A DNA stretch of 44,013 nucleotides from assembly GCA_947631305.1 (NCBI GenBank), contig CANRKV010000002.1:1-44013 (forward strand). Reading direction: 5' to 3'. Shown piece after piece: positions 16,430 to 24,380 of this stretch. Below the pieces are notes generated by a model. It was not told where the DNA came from. It was given only the letters and a program-made list of their open reading frames with translations, and did no database searches. Source of the stretch: an uncultured Jeotgalicoccus sp. (GTDB lineage: Bacteria > Bacillota > Bacilli > Staphylococcales > Salinicoccaceae). The first letter of the stretch is position 1. Every line of letters begins with the position of its first letter. The translations under genes were made by a program, and so were the position numbers.

Positions 16430-17569
16430 CTAATCATTTACAGAGAAACTGATAGGTTTTTCTTTAGTTATTCCATAATAATACTTTATGTTGTCGCAAA
16501 TTCTGCGTGAAGCCTGTCCGTCACCGTATGGATTTTGCGTCTGTGACATTTTATTATAAATTTCTTCATCTGTCAGCAGTTCTTTTGTCATGTTGTAAAT
16601 GTTTTCCTGCTCAATACCCGCAAGTTTAAGTGTGCCTGCTTTAACGCCTTCAGGACGTTCAGTAGTGTCGCGCAGTACAAGTACAGGTTTCCCGAGTGAA
16701 GGTGCTTCTTCCTGCACCCCGCCCGAGTCAGTTAAAATCAGGTGGCTTCTTGCAGCAAAGTTATGAAAATCAAGTACATCAAGCGGCTCAATTAATTCAA
16801 TGCGCTCGTGATTGCCTAAATACTGCTGTGCAATTTCACGCACTTTAGGGTTTTTATGCATTGGATAAACGACAGTCACATCTTCAAACTCGTCAACAAT
16901 CTGACGGACCGCACCGAAAATGTTATGCATCGGCTGACCGATATTTTCACGTCGGTGCGCTGTTAAAAGCACAACTTTGTTGTCTTTATGTTTTTCGATG
17001 ATGTCGCTGTGATAGTTTTCATCAACTGTTGTTGCCAGGGCGTCGATTGCAGTGTTGCCTGTAACTGAAATTTTTGTATCATCTTTTGCTTCATTCAGCA
17101 GATTCTGACGTGCATCTTCTGTCGGTGAGAAATGAAGATCTGCTAAAACACCTGTCATCTGACGGTTAGCTTCTTCAGGGAATGGTGAATATTTGTTATG
17201 AGTGCGGAGACCTGCTTCAACATGGCCGATATCCACTTCATTGTAAAACGCAGCCAGTGAACCCGCGAATGTTGTCGTCGTATCACCGTGCACTAAAATC
17301 ATATCCGGTTTTACTTCTTTAATAACTGATTCGAGACCGTTAATTACACGTCCTGTAACTTCTGACAATGTTTGGCCCGCTTTCATAATATTCAAGTCGT
17401 AATCAGGTGTAATATCGAAAGTTGTCAGTACCTGGTCAAGCATCTCTCTATGCTGTGCAGTAACTACTACAACCGGTTCAATATCTTCATCTTTTTTCAT
17501 TTCGAGTACAAGCGGAGCCATTTTAATAGCTTCGGGTCTCGTACCGAAAATCGCCATAATTTTTTTCAT
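16430..17569 (-). CDS. mnaA: UDP-N-acetylglucosamine 2-epimerase (non-hydrolysing)
   Basis: 379 residues. It interconverts UDP-GlcNAc and UDP-ManNAc, the donor for the wall teichoic acid linkage unit and some capsules. Family motifs: FGTRPEAIKMAPLV, VHGDTTTTFAGSLAAFY, GHVEAGLRT, TAHRRENIG and the UDP-binding DSGGVQEEAPSLGKPVLVLRDTTERPEG. It lies 19 bp after upp and before the atp promoter, as in staphylococci. No clear terminator is seen after it. Confidence 0.96.
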   Translation of the reverse strand: MKKIMAIFGTRPEAIKMAPLVLEMKKDEDIEPVVVVTAQHREMLDQVLTTFDITPDYDLNIMKAGQTLSEVTGRVINGLESVIKEVKPDMILVHGDTTTTFAGSLAAFYNEVDIGHVEAGLRTHNKYSPFPEEANRQMTGVLADLHFSPTEDARQNLLNEAKDDTKISVTGNTAIDALATTVDENYHSDIIEKHKDNKVVLLTAHRRENIGQPMHNIFGAVRQIVDEFEDVTVVYPMHKNPKVREIAQQYLGNHERIELIEPLDVLDFHNFAARSHLILTDSGGVQEEAPSLGKPVLVLRDTTERPEGVKAGTLKLAGIEQENIYNMTKELLTDEEIYNKMSQTQNPYGDGQASRRICDNIKYYYGITKEKPISFSVND

Positions 17570-17588
17570 AACAATCTCCTATGATTTA

Positions 17589-18218
17589 TTATCGTGTACC
17601 AAATAATCTGTCGCCGGCATCGCCTAATCCGGGAACAATGTAACTCTTCTCATTCAATTTCTCATCGAGTGCTGCGATATAAATATCCACATCCGGGTGT
17701 GCTTCTTTTAATACTTCTACACCTTCCGGCGCTGCAATCAGACAAATGAAACGAATTTTTGTCGCTCCATGTTTTTTAACTGCAGTAATTGCTTCTACCG
17801 CTGATGCACCTGTAGCAAGCATCGGGTCGATAACAAAAATATCACGTTCTTCAATATCTCCCGGGAACTTCGCATAGTATTCAACAGCTTTCAGTGTTTC
17901 AGGATCCCGGTACAATCCGATATGACCGACACGGGCTGATGGAATAAGTTTTAAAATACCATCCTGCATACCAAGACCCGCGCGTAAAATTGGGACAATA
18001 CCCAGTTTTTTTCCGCTCAGGCGCTTAGCTGTAGTTTCCTGAACCGGTGTCTGTACTGACACATCTTCGAGTGTAAGATCTCTCGTTACCTCATAAGCCA
18101 TAAGCATACCCACTTCATCGACCAATTCTCTGAATTCTTTAGTCGACGTGTTTTCGTCACGGATATAGCTCATTTTATGCTGGATTAACGGATGATCCAT
18201 TACTTGTATCTTTGACAT
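17589..18218 (-). CDS. upp: Uracil phosphoribosyltransferase
   Basis: 209 residues, normal length. It makes UMP from uracil and PRPP. The PRPP-binding loop appears as IFVIDPMLATGASA, and the uracil-binding C-terminus as IPGLGDAGDR-like (IVPGLGDAGDRLFGT). It follows glyA after a hairpin, with a GGAGGAAG ribosome site. Confidence 0.98.
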   Translation of the reverse strand: MSKIQVMDHPLIQHKMSYIRDENTSTKEFRELVDEVGMLMAYEVTRDLTLEDVSVQTPVQETTAKRLSGKKLGIVPILRAGLGMQDGILKLIPSARVGHIGLYRDPETLKAVEYYAKFPGDIEERDIFVIDPMLATGASAVEAITAVKKHGATKIRFICLIAAPEGVEVLKEAHPDVDIYIAALDEKLNEKSYIVPGLGDAGDRLFGTR

Positions 18219-18243
18219 ATATCTTCCTCCACTCCAAAAATTA

Positions 18244-18263
18244 ACCGGATGATCCCATCCGGT
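18244..18263 (-). terminator. Hairpin/terminator between glyA and upp
   Basis: ACCGGATG pairs with CATCCGGT around a 4-base loop. On the minus strand it is followed by TAATTTTT. It is probably a partial terminator reducing read-through from glyA into upp. Confidence 0.7.
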
Positions 18264-18280
18264 ATATATTATAACGCAGT

Positions 18281-19516
18281 TTATTTGTATAGTGGATACT
18301 TTCCTGTTAATTTAGTAACTTTATCTGCAATTCCATCAAGATTCTCTTCATTTTTAACTCGCGTCAGTGTTTCAACGATAATCTGACCAACTTCTGTCAT
18401 ATCTTCTGTTGTAAATCCGCGCGTAGTCATCGCCGGTGTTCCGAGACGGATACCGCTCGTGACGAATGGTGATGCTTCGTCAAACGGAATCGTATTTTTA
18501 TTCACAGTAATACCGACTTCATCAAGTGCTTCTTCAGCAGCTTTTCCTGTTAAACCGAAAGTCTTAACGTCAACGAGTACGAGATGGTTATCCGTCATAC
18601 CTGAAACGATGCGGAGTCCGCCGTCAGCAAGTGACTCTGCCAATGCTTTTGCATTGTCCAGAACATGCTGCTGGTATTCTTTAAATTCCGGCTGCAGTGC
18701 TTCGCCGAATGCCACAGCTTTCGCTCCGATAACGTGCATTAACGGTCCGCCCTGAATACCCGGGAAGATATTTTTATCAACAGCTTTAGCATGTTCTGCA
18801 GTCGTTAAAATTAATCCTCCGCGCGGTCCGCGTAATGTTTTATGAGTTGTTGATGTTACGAAATCAGCATGCGGTACCGGGTTCGGGTGCAGTCCTGCTG
18901 CAACGAGTCCTGCAATATGTGCCATATCTACTAATAAATAAGCACCGACTGCATCAGCGATTTCACGGAACTTTTTAAAGTCCAGTGTTTTAACGTATGC
19001 ACTCCCGCCGGCAACAATCATTTTAGGCTGTTCTTCTTTAGCGATTTCCATCACTTTATCGTAATCGATTATCTCAGTGTCTTTTTCAACACCGTAAGAC
19101 ACGAAGTTAAACAGCTTGCCGCTGAAGTTTACAGGTGAACCGTGCGTTAAATGTCCGCCGTGTGATAAATCCATACCAAGCACCTTGTCTCCCGGCTCAA
19201 GAACTGAAAAGTATACTGCCATATTTGCCTGAGAGCCTGAGTGCGGCTGCACGTTGGCATGTTCTGCCCCAAATATTTCTTTTGCACGGTCACGTGCAAG
19301 GTTTTCCACAACGTCTACATGCTCACATCCGCCGTAGTAGCGTTTCCCCGGATATCCTTCTGCATATTTGTTCGTTAAAATAGAACCCTGCGCTTCCAGT
19401 ACTGCAGGTGAAACGAAGTTTTCGCTCGCGATAAGTTCGATGTTGTTATTTTGTCTTTCAAGTTCTTTCTCAATAACTTCCTGTACTTGTGGATCTTGTG
19501 ATTTAATATTAGACAT
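18281..19516 (-). CDS. glyA: Serine hydroxymethyltransferase
   Basis: 411 residues. PLP enzyme converting serine and tetrahydrofolate to glycine and 5,10-methylene-THF. Motifs: ELIASENFVSPAVLEAQGS, YAEGYPGKRYYGG, the PLP-lysine block DFVTSTTHKTLRGPRGG, and the C-terminal GIRLGTPAMTTRGF. It begins 13 bp after ywlG. Confidence 0.99.
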   Translation of the reverse strand: MSNIKSQDPQVQEVIEKELERQNNNIELIASENFVSPAVLEAQGSILTNKYAEGYPGKRYYGGCEHVDVVENLARDRAKEIFGAEHANVQPHSGSQANMAVYFSVLEPGDKVLGMDLSHGGHLTHGSPVNFSGKLFNFVSYGVEKDTEIIDYDKVMEIAKEEQPKMIVAGGSAYVKTLDFKKFREIADAVGAYLLVDMAHIAGLVAAGLHPNPVPHADFVTSTTHKTLRGPRGGLILTTAEHAKAVDKNIFPGIQGGPLMHVIGAKAVAFGEALQPEFKEYQQHVLDNAKALAESLADGGLRIVSGMTDNHLVLVDVKTFGLTGKAAEEALDEVGITVNKNTIPFDEASPFVTSGIRLGTPAMTTRGFTTEDMTEVGQIIVETLTRVKNEENLDGIADKVTKLTGKYPLYK

Positions 19517-19529
19517 TGTGTTCTCCCCT

Positions 19530-20078
19530 TTATTTATAATGCGCTCTTGGTCCGCCGACTAATTTCGGACGGGTTGTTGCTATCGTCACAACTGCTTCGC
19601 CAACTGTTTTAACAGACGTTCTCACCGGTATCGCAACATGTTTTAAATGCATGCCGATCAGTGTCTGGCCAATATCAATGCCGCGGTCTGCAGTAACAGA
19701 TTCAACGACAACGGAATCCGCAATTTCTTTATAAGCAAGTTCGCTTAAACTGCCTCCCGCTTCTTTGTGCGGCACTACTGTAACTTCTTCCAGCTTCAAT
19801 GCTTCCATCGTGTGTCTTGAAGTTGTCAGAGAGCGGTTAATATGCTCGCATCCCTGAAATAACAAATGCATCTTTTCCCTGGCTGCAATTTCAGAGAAGT
19901 GGCTGTATATAACTTCTGCCGCTTCATCCGAACTGCTTTTGCCGATGTGCTTCCCTACAGTTTCCGATGTCGAACATCCGATAACGAGCACTTTCTCCGG
20001 CGTAAAAAATTCTGCTTCATATAAATCATCAGTCAGTGTCTGTAAATCATTCTTCAATCTTACAAACGCGTCTTTCAT
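19530..20078 (-). CDS. ywlG: TIGR01440/DUF436 family protein (YwlG-like)
   Basis: 182 residues; function unknown. It matches the YwlG family found between rpiB and glyA in Bacillus and Staphylococcus: VLVIGCSTSETVGKHIGKSSS, LLFQGCEHINRSL, VVPHKEAGGSLSELAY and a C-terminal RPKLVGGPRAHY. The frame is open to 20093, but ATG 20078 is preceded by a GAGGG site at good spacing. Its 5' end overlaps the end of rpiB by 32 bp, indicating coupled expression. Confidence 0.88.
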   Translation of the reverse strand: MKDAFVRLKNDLQTLTDDLYEAEFFTPEKVLVIGCSTSETVGKHIGKSSSDEAAEVIYSHFSEIAAREKMHLLFQGCEHINRSLTTSRHTMEALKLEEVTVVPHKEAGGSLSELAYKEIADSVVVESVTADRGIDIGQTLIGMHLKHVAIPVRTSVKTVGEAVVTIATTRPKLVGGPRAHYK

Positions 20079-20475
20079 GTCTACCACCCTCAAATTCAGT
20101 GTTCAGCCATGTGTCCACCACTTCAAGTGCAAGACCCGGGCCGATAACTCTTTCACCCATCGCGAGTACATTGGAATCATTATGTGCGCGTGTTGCTTTT
20201 GCTGAAAACGTATCGTGTACGAGCGCACAGCGAATACCTTTTGTTTTATTTGCAGTAATATTCATACCGATACCGGTACCGCAAATTAAAATACCTTTAT
20301 CATATTCTCCCGCAGCTACTTTTTCTGCGACCGGCTTAGCATAATCCGGATAATCCACAGAGTCCGCATTGTCGGGTCCAAGATCCGTAAAATCAATTTT
20401 ATTTTCAGTTAAATATTCCGTAACGGCCTTTTTTAAATTGAGCCCGCCATGGTCGGATGCAATCACAACTTTCAT
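20047..20475 (-). CDS. rpiB: Ribose-5-phosphate isomerase B
   Basis: 142 residues. It interconverts ribose 5-phosphate and ribulose 5-phosphate. LacA/RpiB motifs: the N-terminal IASDHGGLNLK, the catalytic-cysteine loop ILICGTGIGMNITANK, and RCALVHDTFSAKATRAHNDSNVLAMG. The DHGG start and the tail with EFEGGRHERRV are typical of RpiB. Confidence 0.93.
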   Translation of the reverse strand: MKVVIASDHGGLNLKKAVTEYLTENKIDFTDLGPDNADSVDYPDYAKPVAEKVAAGEYDKGILICGTGIGMNITANKTKGIRCALVHDTFSAKATRAHNDSNVLAMGERVIGPGLALEVVDTWLNTEFEGGRHERRVCKIEE

Positions 20476-20538
20476 ACACTCATCTCCTTAAAATATATTA
20501 TAACCATCAGTATTAAGAGTTTCAAAAGATTACCGGGT

Positions 20539-20949
20539 TTACCAGTTAAATTTATCAATGTATTTTTGCAGATGCATAAATACTTCTTCGTATTGCGCTG
20601 TTGTTCCGCCGTATGGGTCGGGTATGTTTTTCATTTCACCGTCCGCATATTCGGATATGAGTTTGACATCCGCTTGTGGAAAGTTTTCCAGAATTGCATT
20701 CTTATGACTGCTCCCCATAACGAGCAGCGTGCTGTTTTCAGTATCCCCTTGTGTCAGCTGTTCAGGCTTTGACGGCACCGGCAATCCTGCCTCTTCTATA
20801 ATAGACAGCGACTGACTGCTCGTCTCGCTGCTTACAACATAGAGTCCGCGTGATGAAATATCCATATGCGGATACTTCATGCGTGCGTAGCTTTCCGCCA
20901 GCGGACTGCGGCACGTATTCCCTGTACAGACAAAAATAATTTTATTCAC
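20539..20949 (-). CDS. ywlE: Low-molecular-weight phosphatase, YwlE-type protein-arginine phosphatase
   Basis: 136 residues. The P-loop is VCTGNTCRSP near residue 7 and the general-acid loop is NIPDPYGG near residue 111. A threonine inside the P-loop (CTGNTCR) is the feature reported to favour phospho-arginine over phospho-tyrosine in YwlE, so it probably reverses McsB arginine phosphorylation. It overlaps the end of ywlC by 8 bp. A LMW tyrosine-phosphatase role is the alternative. Confidence 0.9.
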   Translation of the reverse strand: MNKIIFVCTGNTCRSPLAESYARMKYPHMDISSRGLYVVSSETSSQSLSIIEEAGLPVPSKPEQLTQGDTENSTLLVMGSSHKNAILENFPQADVKLISEYADGEMKNIPDPYGGTTAQYEEVFMHLQKYIDKFNW

Positions 20950-22000
20950 TCTGAATCACTTCATTCCCCGTCGCTTTATAAACACGGTTCATCAGTCCTT
21001 CAGATTCCGGCACCTTATCGAACCCGTGTATGAAAATAATATCAACATCCGATGTATCCATGATGCGTAAAGCAGAGTATAAGTTCCGCGCCGCTTCTTT
21101 ATAGCTGTCCCGTTCCCGGCACAGACTGATAAACTGCATATCCTCACTGACGAATTCCCTGCTCGTTTCCGGTGCAATAATACCGACCTTCTGCTCTCGT
21201 CCGACAGGCAGCTTCGTATTATTGTTGATGCCGCCCTCGATAACAATCAGCGGCTGTCTCGGTGCATAGTGTTTATATTTCATGCCTGGTGAAATCGGTT
21301 TGTCGGTTTGTTCAGTCACCGTATTGACAGCTGTTTCCAATACTTCTTCCAGTTCTTCTTTCGTTACCGCACCCGGGCGGGCAATTCTGTAAGGGAACTG
21401 CGTGCAGTCGAGCACAGTGCTTTCGATACCGTAAATTGCCGACTCACTGTCGATGACACCGTATAATTTATCCTCAAGATCGTCGATGACGTGCTGAGCA
21501 TTTGTCGGTGACGGTTTGCCGCTGATATTAGCACTCGGCGCAGCAAGGGGTATATCAGCATGCTGAAGAATTTTCCGTCCCACCGGATGACTTGGCATGC
21601 GCACCGCAACGGAATCGAGTTCCGCCACTGCATTTGTGGACAGATAATCTCCTTTTAACGGCAGGATAAAAGATATCGGTCCCGGCCAAAATTCTTCCAT
21701 TAATTTAGTGACGCGTTCGTCAAGCACGGCCGTAAAATCTTTAAGCTGGCTGATATCATGTATATGTATAATTAAAGGGTTATCTCCCGGACGTCCTTTG
21801 GCAGAAAAAATCTTATTAATTGCCTCTCCGTTCCGGGCATCAGCCGCAAGTCCGTACACCGTCTCTGTCGGGATACCGATAATTTCACCGTAGGTAAAAG
21901 CAATTTTTATTTCCTCGAGCTGTTCGTGGAGCTCATCTTCTTTACTCTCGTCAGTTAAATCAGCTTCGGTAATTTTCCATATTTTAGTCACTTTGTCCAC
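20942..22000 (-). CDS. ywlC: L-threonylcarbamoyladenylate synthase (Sua5/YwlC)
   Basis: 352 residues: an N-terminal YrdC domain (about 25-215) plus a C-terminal Sua5 domain. It makes threonylcarbamoyl-AMP from threonine, bicarbonate and ATP for the tRNA t6A37 modification. Motifs: GEIIGIPTETVYGLAADA, FSAKGRPGDNPL, FWPGPISFIL, RMPSHPVG and APSANISGKPSPT, then the linker SPGMKYKHYAP typical of Sua5. It overlaps prmC by 17 bp. Confidence 0.96.
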   Translation of the reverse strand: MDKVTKIWKITEADLTDESKEDELHEQLEEIKIAFTYGEIIGIPTETVYGLAADARNGEAINKIFSAKGRPGDNPLIIHIHDISQLKDFTAVLDERVTKLMEEFWPGPISFILPLKGDYLSTNAVAELDSVAVRMPSHPVGRKILQHADIPLAAPSANISGKPSPTNAQHVIDDLEDKLYGVIDSESAIYGIESTVLDCTQFPYRIARPGAVTKEELEEVLETAVNTVTEQTDKPISPGMKYKHYAPRQPLIVIEGGINNNTKLPVGREQKVGIIAPETSREFVSEDMQFISLCRERDSYKEAARNLYSALRIMDTSDVDIIFIHGFDKVPESEGLMNRVYKATGNEVIQSE

Positions 22001-22838
22001 CCCACGTAAAATGTAATATTCTATCTTGTTGATTAATGTCTTTAACCACCTTCACAAAAGTGCCCGGCCAGACGCTGTCGATATATTCTTTTAATGCATC
22101 TCCTTGGCTAAAGCCGATTTCAAAATATACCCGGCCTCCGGGTTTCAGCACATCTGGGAGCGTTCGAATCATCGTTTTATACAGCGCCAGTCCATTGTCA
22201 TCCGCAAACAGCGCTGTGCCAGGTTCGTATTCAAGTACTGACGGTGTCATCAGATGTTTTTCATCCTCGCTTATATACGGAGGATTAGAGATGATTATAT
22301 CAGCTTTAATTTCTTTATCCACTAATGGCGTAAATAAGCTGCCCTCTAAATACCCGGCACTCACTCCGAGACGCTCGCCGTTCTTTCTGGCAGTACAGAG
22401 GGCGCCGGCTGACAGATCCGTCACTATCACTTTGTTTGATTTCCAGTGAGCCGCTAATGTTAAACCGATTGCACCTGTCCCGGTACCGATATCGACTGCT
22501 GTTAAGCCGAGATCACTTTCATTCTGCAGGACGAATTCCACGAGCTCTTCGGTTTCATTTCTTGGAATCAGCGTGTCCGGCGTTACCGTAAAGTAAGCAT
22601 CGTAAAAGTACGCTTCTCCAAGTACATACTGGTACGGTTCATTGTGGCAGACACGTTCGATGACTGATGTGAATTTTTCATAATCCTCTTCTGGCATCAT
22701 GTCTTCCCCGTATATCATCAGCTTTGTAAAATTCATTCCCAATAGTTCTTCCATTACAATTGATGCCACACGGATTTCCTGTCCAGATACACTTAAAGAG
22801 GCTTCCGCCTCTTTAAGTACTGCTTTATATTGTTTCAT
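21984..22838 (-). CDS. prmC: Peptide chain release factor N5-glutamine methyltransferase
   Basis: 284 residues. It methylates the GGQ glutamine of release factors. It has an N-terminal helical domain, then the AdoMet motif VDIGTGTGAIGLTLA and the catalytic ISNPPYI. It overlaps prfA, its substrate gene, by 14 bp. Confidence 0.97.
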   Translation of the reverse strand: MKQYKAVLKEAEASLSVSGQEIRVASIVMEELLGMNFTKLMIYGEDMMPEEDYEKFTSVIERVCHNEPYQYVLGEAYFYDAYFTVTPDTLIPRNETEELVEFVLQNESDLGLTAVDIGTGTGAIGLTLAAHWKSNKVIVTDLSAGALCTARKNGERLGVSAGYLEGSLFTPLVDKEIKADIIISNPPYISEDEKHLMTPSVLEYEPGTALFADDNGLALYKTMIRTLPDVLKPGGRVYFEIGFSQGDALKEYIDSVWPGTFVKVVKDINQQDRILHFTWGGQSD

Positions 22839-23904
22839 TGTTCAATTCTTCCAGTTTTGAAGTCTGCTCTTCAATTGCCAGCGCTTCAATAATTTCATCC
22901 AGATTCCCGTCAATAATCTGGTCCAGTTTTTGGATTGTTAAACCGATACGGTGATCAGTTACACGGTTTTGCGGATAGTTATACGTACGGATACGTTCAG
23001 AACGGTCTCCGGTACCTACTGCTGATTTTCTCTTTTCAGCATATTCCGCATGCGCTTCCTGCTGCATCATGTCGTAAACGCGCGCTTTAAGTACTTTCAT
23101 TGCGCGTTCTCTGTTTTTAATCTGTGATTTTTCATCCTGTGATGTTACTACCGTGCCGCTTGGCAGGTGAGTAATACGAACTGCCGAGTCAGTCGTGTTA
23201 ACGTGCTGTCCGCCGGCGCCGCTTGAACGGTACGTATCAATTTTAATATCTTCGTTGCGGATATTTACTTCTACGTCTTCTACTTCAGGTAATACCGCGA
23301 CAGTTGCAGTAGACGTATGAATACGGCCGCCTGATTCTGTTTCAGGTACGCGCTGAACGCGGTGTGCACCGTTCTCAAACTTAAGTTTTGAGAACGCTCC
23401 TTTACCCTGAATCAGGAAGCTGATTTCTTTAAATCCGCCATGTTCACTGCTTGAAGCGTCAACAGTTTCCGTACGCCATCCCTGGTCTTCGGCATATCTT
23501 GAATACATTCTAAACAGATCTCCTGCAAAAATCTGTGCTTCGTCGCCGCCTGCAGCACCGCGAATTTCCATAATAACGTTTTTATCGTCATTCGGGTCTT
23601 TCGGGATGATAAGAATTTTTAAATCCTCTTCCAGTTTCGGCAGCATGCTTTCAGACTCTGAGATTTCTTCTTTCAGCATTTCAATCATTTCCTGATCGTC
23701 TGTTTCTTTCAGCATTTCTTTGGATTCTTCAATTGTTTCCATATGTCCTCTGTAAACGCGGAACACTTCAACAGTATCGTGAATATCACTTTGCTCTTTA
23801 GAATACGTGCGCAGTTTGTCAGGATCGCTGACTACATCGGGGTCGCTGAGTAATTCAGTTAACTGTTCATATCGATTTTCTATTATTTCGAGTTGATCAA
23901 ACAT
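22825..23904 (-). CDS. prfA: Peptide chain release factor 1
   Basis: 359 residues. It reads UAA and UAG stop codons. Visible are the helical domain 1, a stop-codon recognition region with RVPETESGGRIHTSTATVAVLPE, and the peptidyl-transferase motif SSGAGGQHVNTTDSAVR. It is first in the overlapping prfA-prmC-ywlC-ywlE set. Staphylococci usually have tdk just upstream; it is not in this gap. Confidence 0.98.
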   Translation of the reverse strand: MFDQLEIIENRYEQLTELLSDPDVVSDPDKLRTYSKEQSDIHDTVEVFRVYRGHMETIEESKEMLKETDDQEMIEMLKEEISESESMLPKLEEDLKILIIPKDPNDDKNVIMEIRGAAGGDEAQIFAGDLFRMYSRYAEDQGWRTETVDASSSEHGGFKEISFLIQGKGAFSKLKFENGAHRVQRVPETESGGRIHTSTATVAVLPEVEDVEVNIRNEDIKIDTYRSSGAGGQHVNTTDSAVRITHLPSGTVVTSQDEKSQIKNRERAMKVLKARVYDMMQQEAHAEYAEKRKSAVGTGDRSERIRTYNYPQNRVTDHRIGLTIQKLDQIIDGNLDEIIEALAIEEQTSKLEELNNETI

Positions 23905-23963
23905 AAGAATACGTCCTTTTCCTGGTACTTTTAGTTACTTTATTATAGCATATTTTTAAGACA

Positions 23964-23993
23964 AAAAAACTGCACTGAGAATCTCAGTACAGT
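23964..23993 (-). terminator. Terminator after rpmE2
   Basis: On the minus strand ACTGTACTGAG pairs with CTCAGTGCAGT (11 bp) around a 3-base loop, then TTTTTTT. It starts 11 bases after the rpmE2 stop. Confidence 0.92.
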
Positions 23994-24003
23994 TGAAATT
24001 TTG

Positions 24004-24264
24004 TTATTCTTGGTTGCTTGATTTAAGACCGAATTTTTTGTTGAATTTCTCAACACGGCCATCTGCAGATGCGAACTTCTGACGTCCTGTGTAGAACGGG
24101 TGTGAATCAGAAGAGATATCTAAACGAATAACCGGGTACTCGTTACCATCTTCCCACTCCATAGTTTCAGAAGAAGTACGTGTAGATCCACTTAAGAATT
24201 TAAAATCTGTCGTTGAATCTAAAAAGATTACTTTTTTGTATTCAGGATGAATTCCTTGTTTCAT
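24004..24264 (-). CDS. rpmE2: 50S ribosomal protein L31 type B
   Basis: 86 residues. It has the L31 features MKQGIHPEY, FLDSTTDFKFLSGSTR and SHPFYTGRQKF..GRVEKFNKKFG. No CxxC zinc motif is present, which defines the type B (zinc-independent) form. It has its own promoter and terminator, so it is monocistronic. Confidence 0.98.
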   Translation of the reverse strand: MKQGIHPEYKKVIFLDSTTDFKFLSGSTRTSSETMEWEDGNEYPVIRLDISSDSHPFYTGRQKFASADGRVEKFNKKFGLKSSNQE

Positions 24265-24365
24265 AATTGTCAGCTCCTTTGCCCTGGACCATCTGGAACA
24301 GAGTTATTTGTGGCTATCACCACGCATTACTTTGCCATTATACATGCTGAGGCTGTAAAAATCAA
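24265..24365 (-). promoter_or_regulatory. rpmE2 promoter and structured leader
   Basis: Minus strand TTGATT (24360-24365), 17 bp, TATAAT (24337-24342) with an upstream TG. The leader of about 65 nt contains GTGG-TGATAG-CCAC and a second potential stem near TCCAGATGG before an AAAGGAGCTG ribosome site. It may be an autoregulatory L31 leader; this is inferred and not matched to a model. Confidence 0.7.
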
Positions 24366-24380
24366 TATCCATGCGGAAAT

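Noticed and set aside
20449..20772. 107-codon plus-strand open frame
   Set aside because: It lies antisense across rpiB and ywlE, has no ribosome site and its composition follows the opposite-strand codons; a shadow frame.
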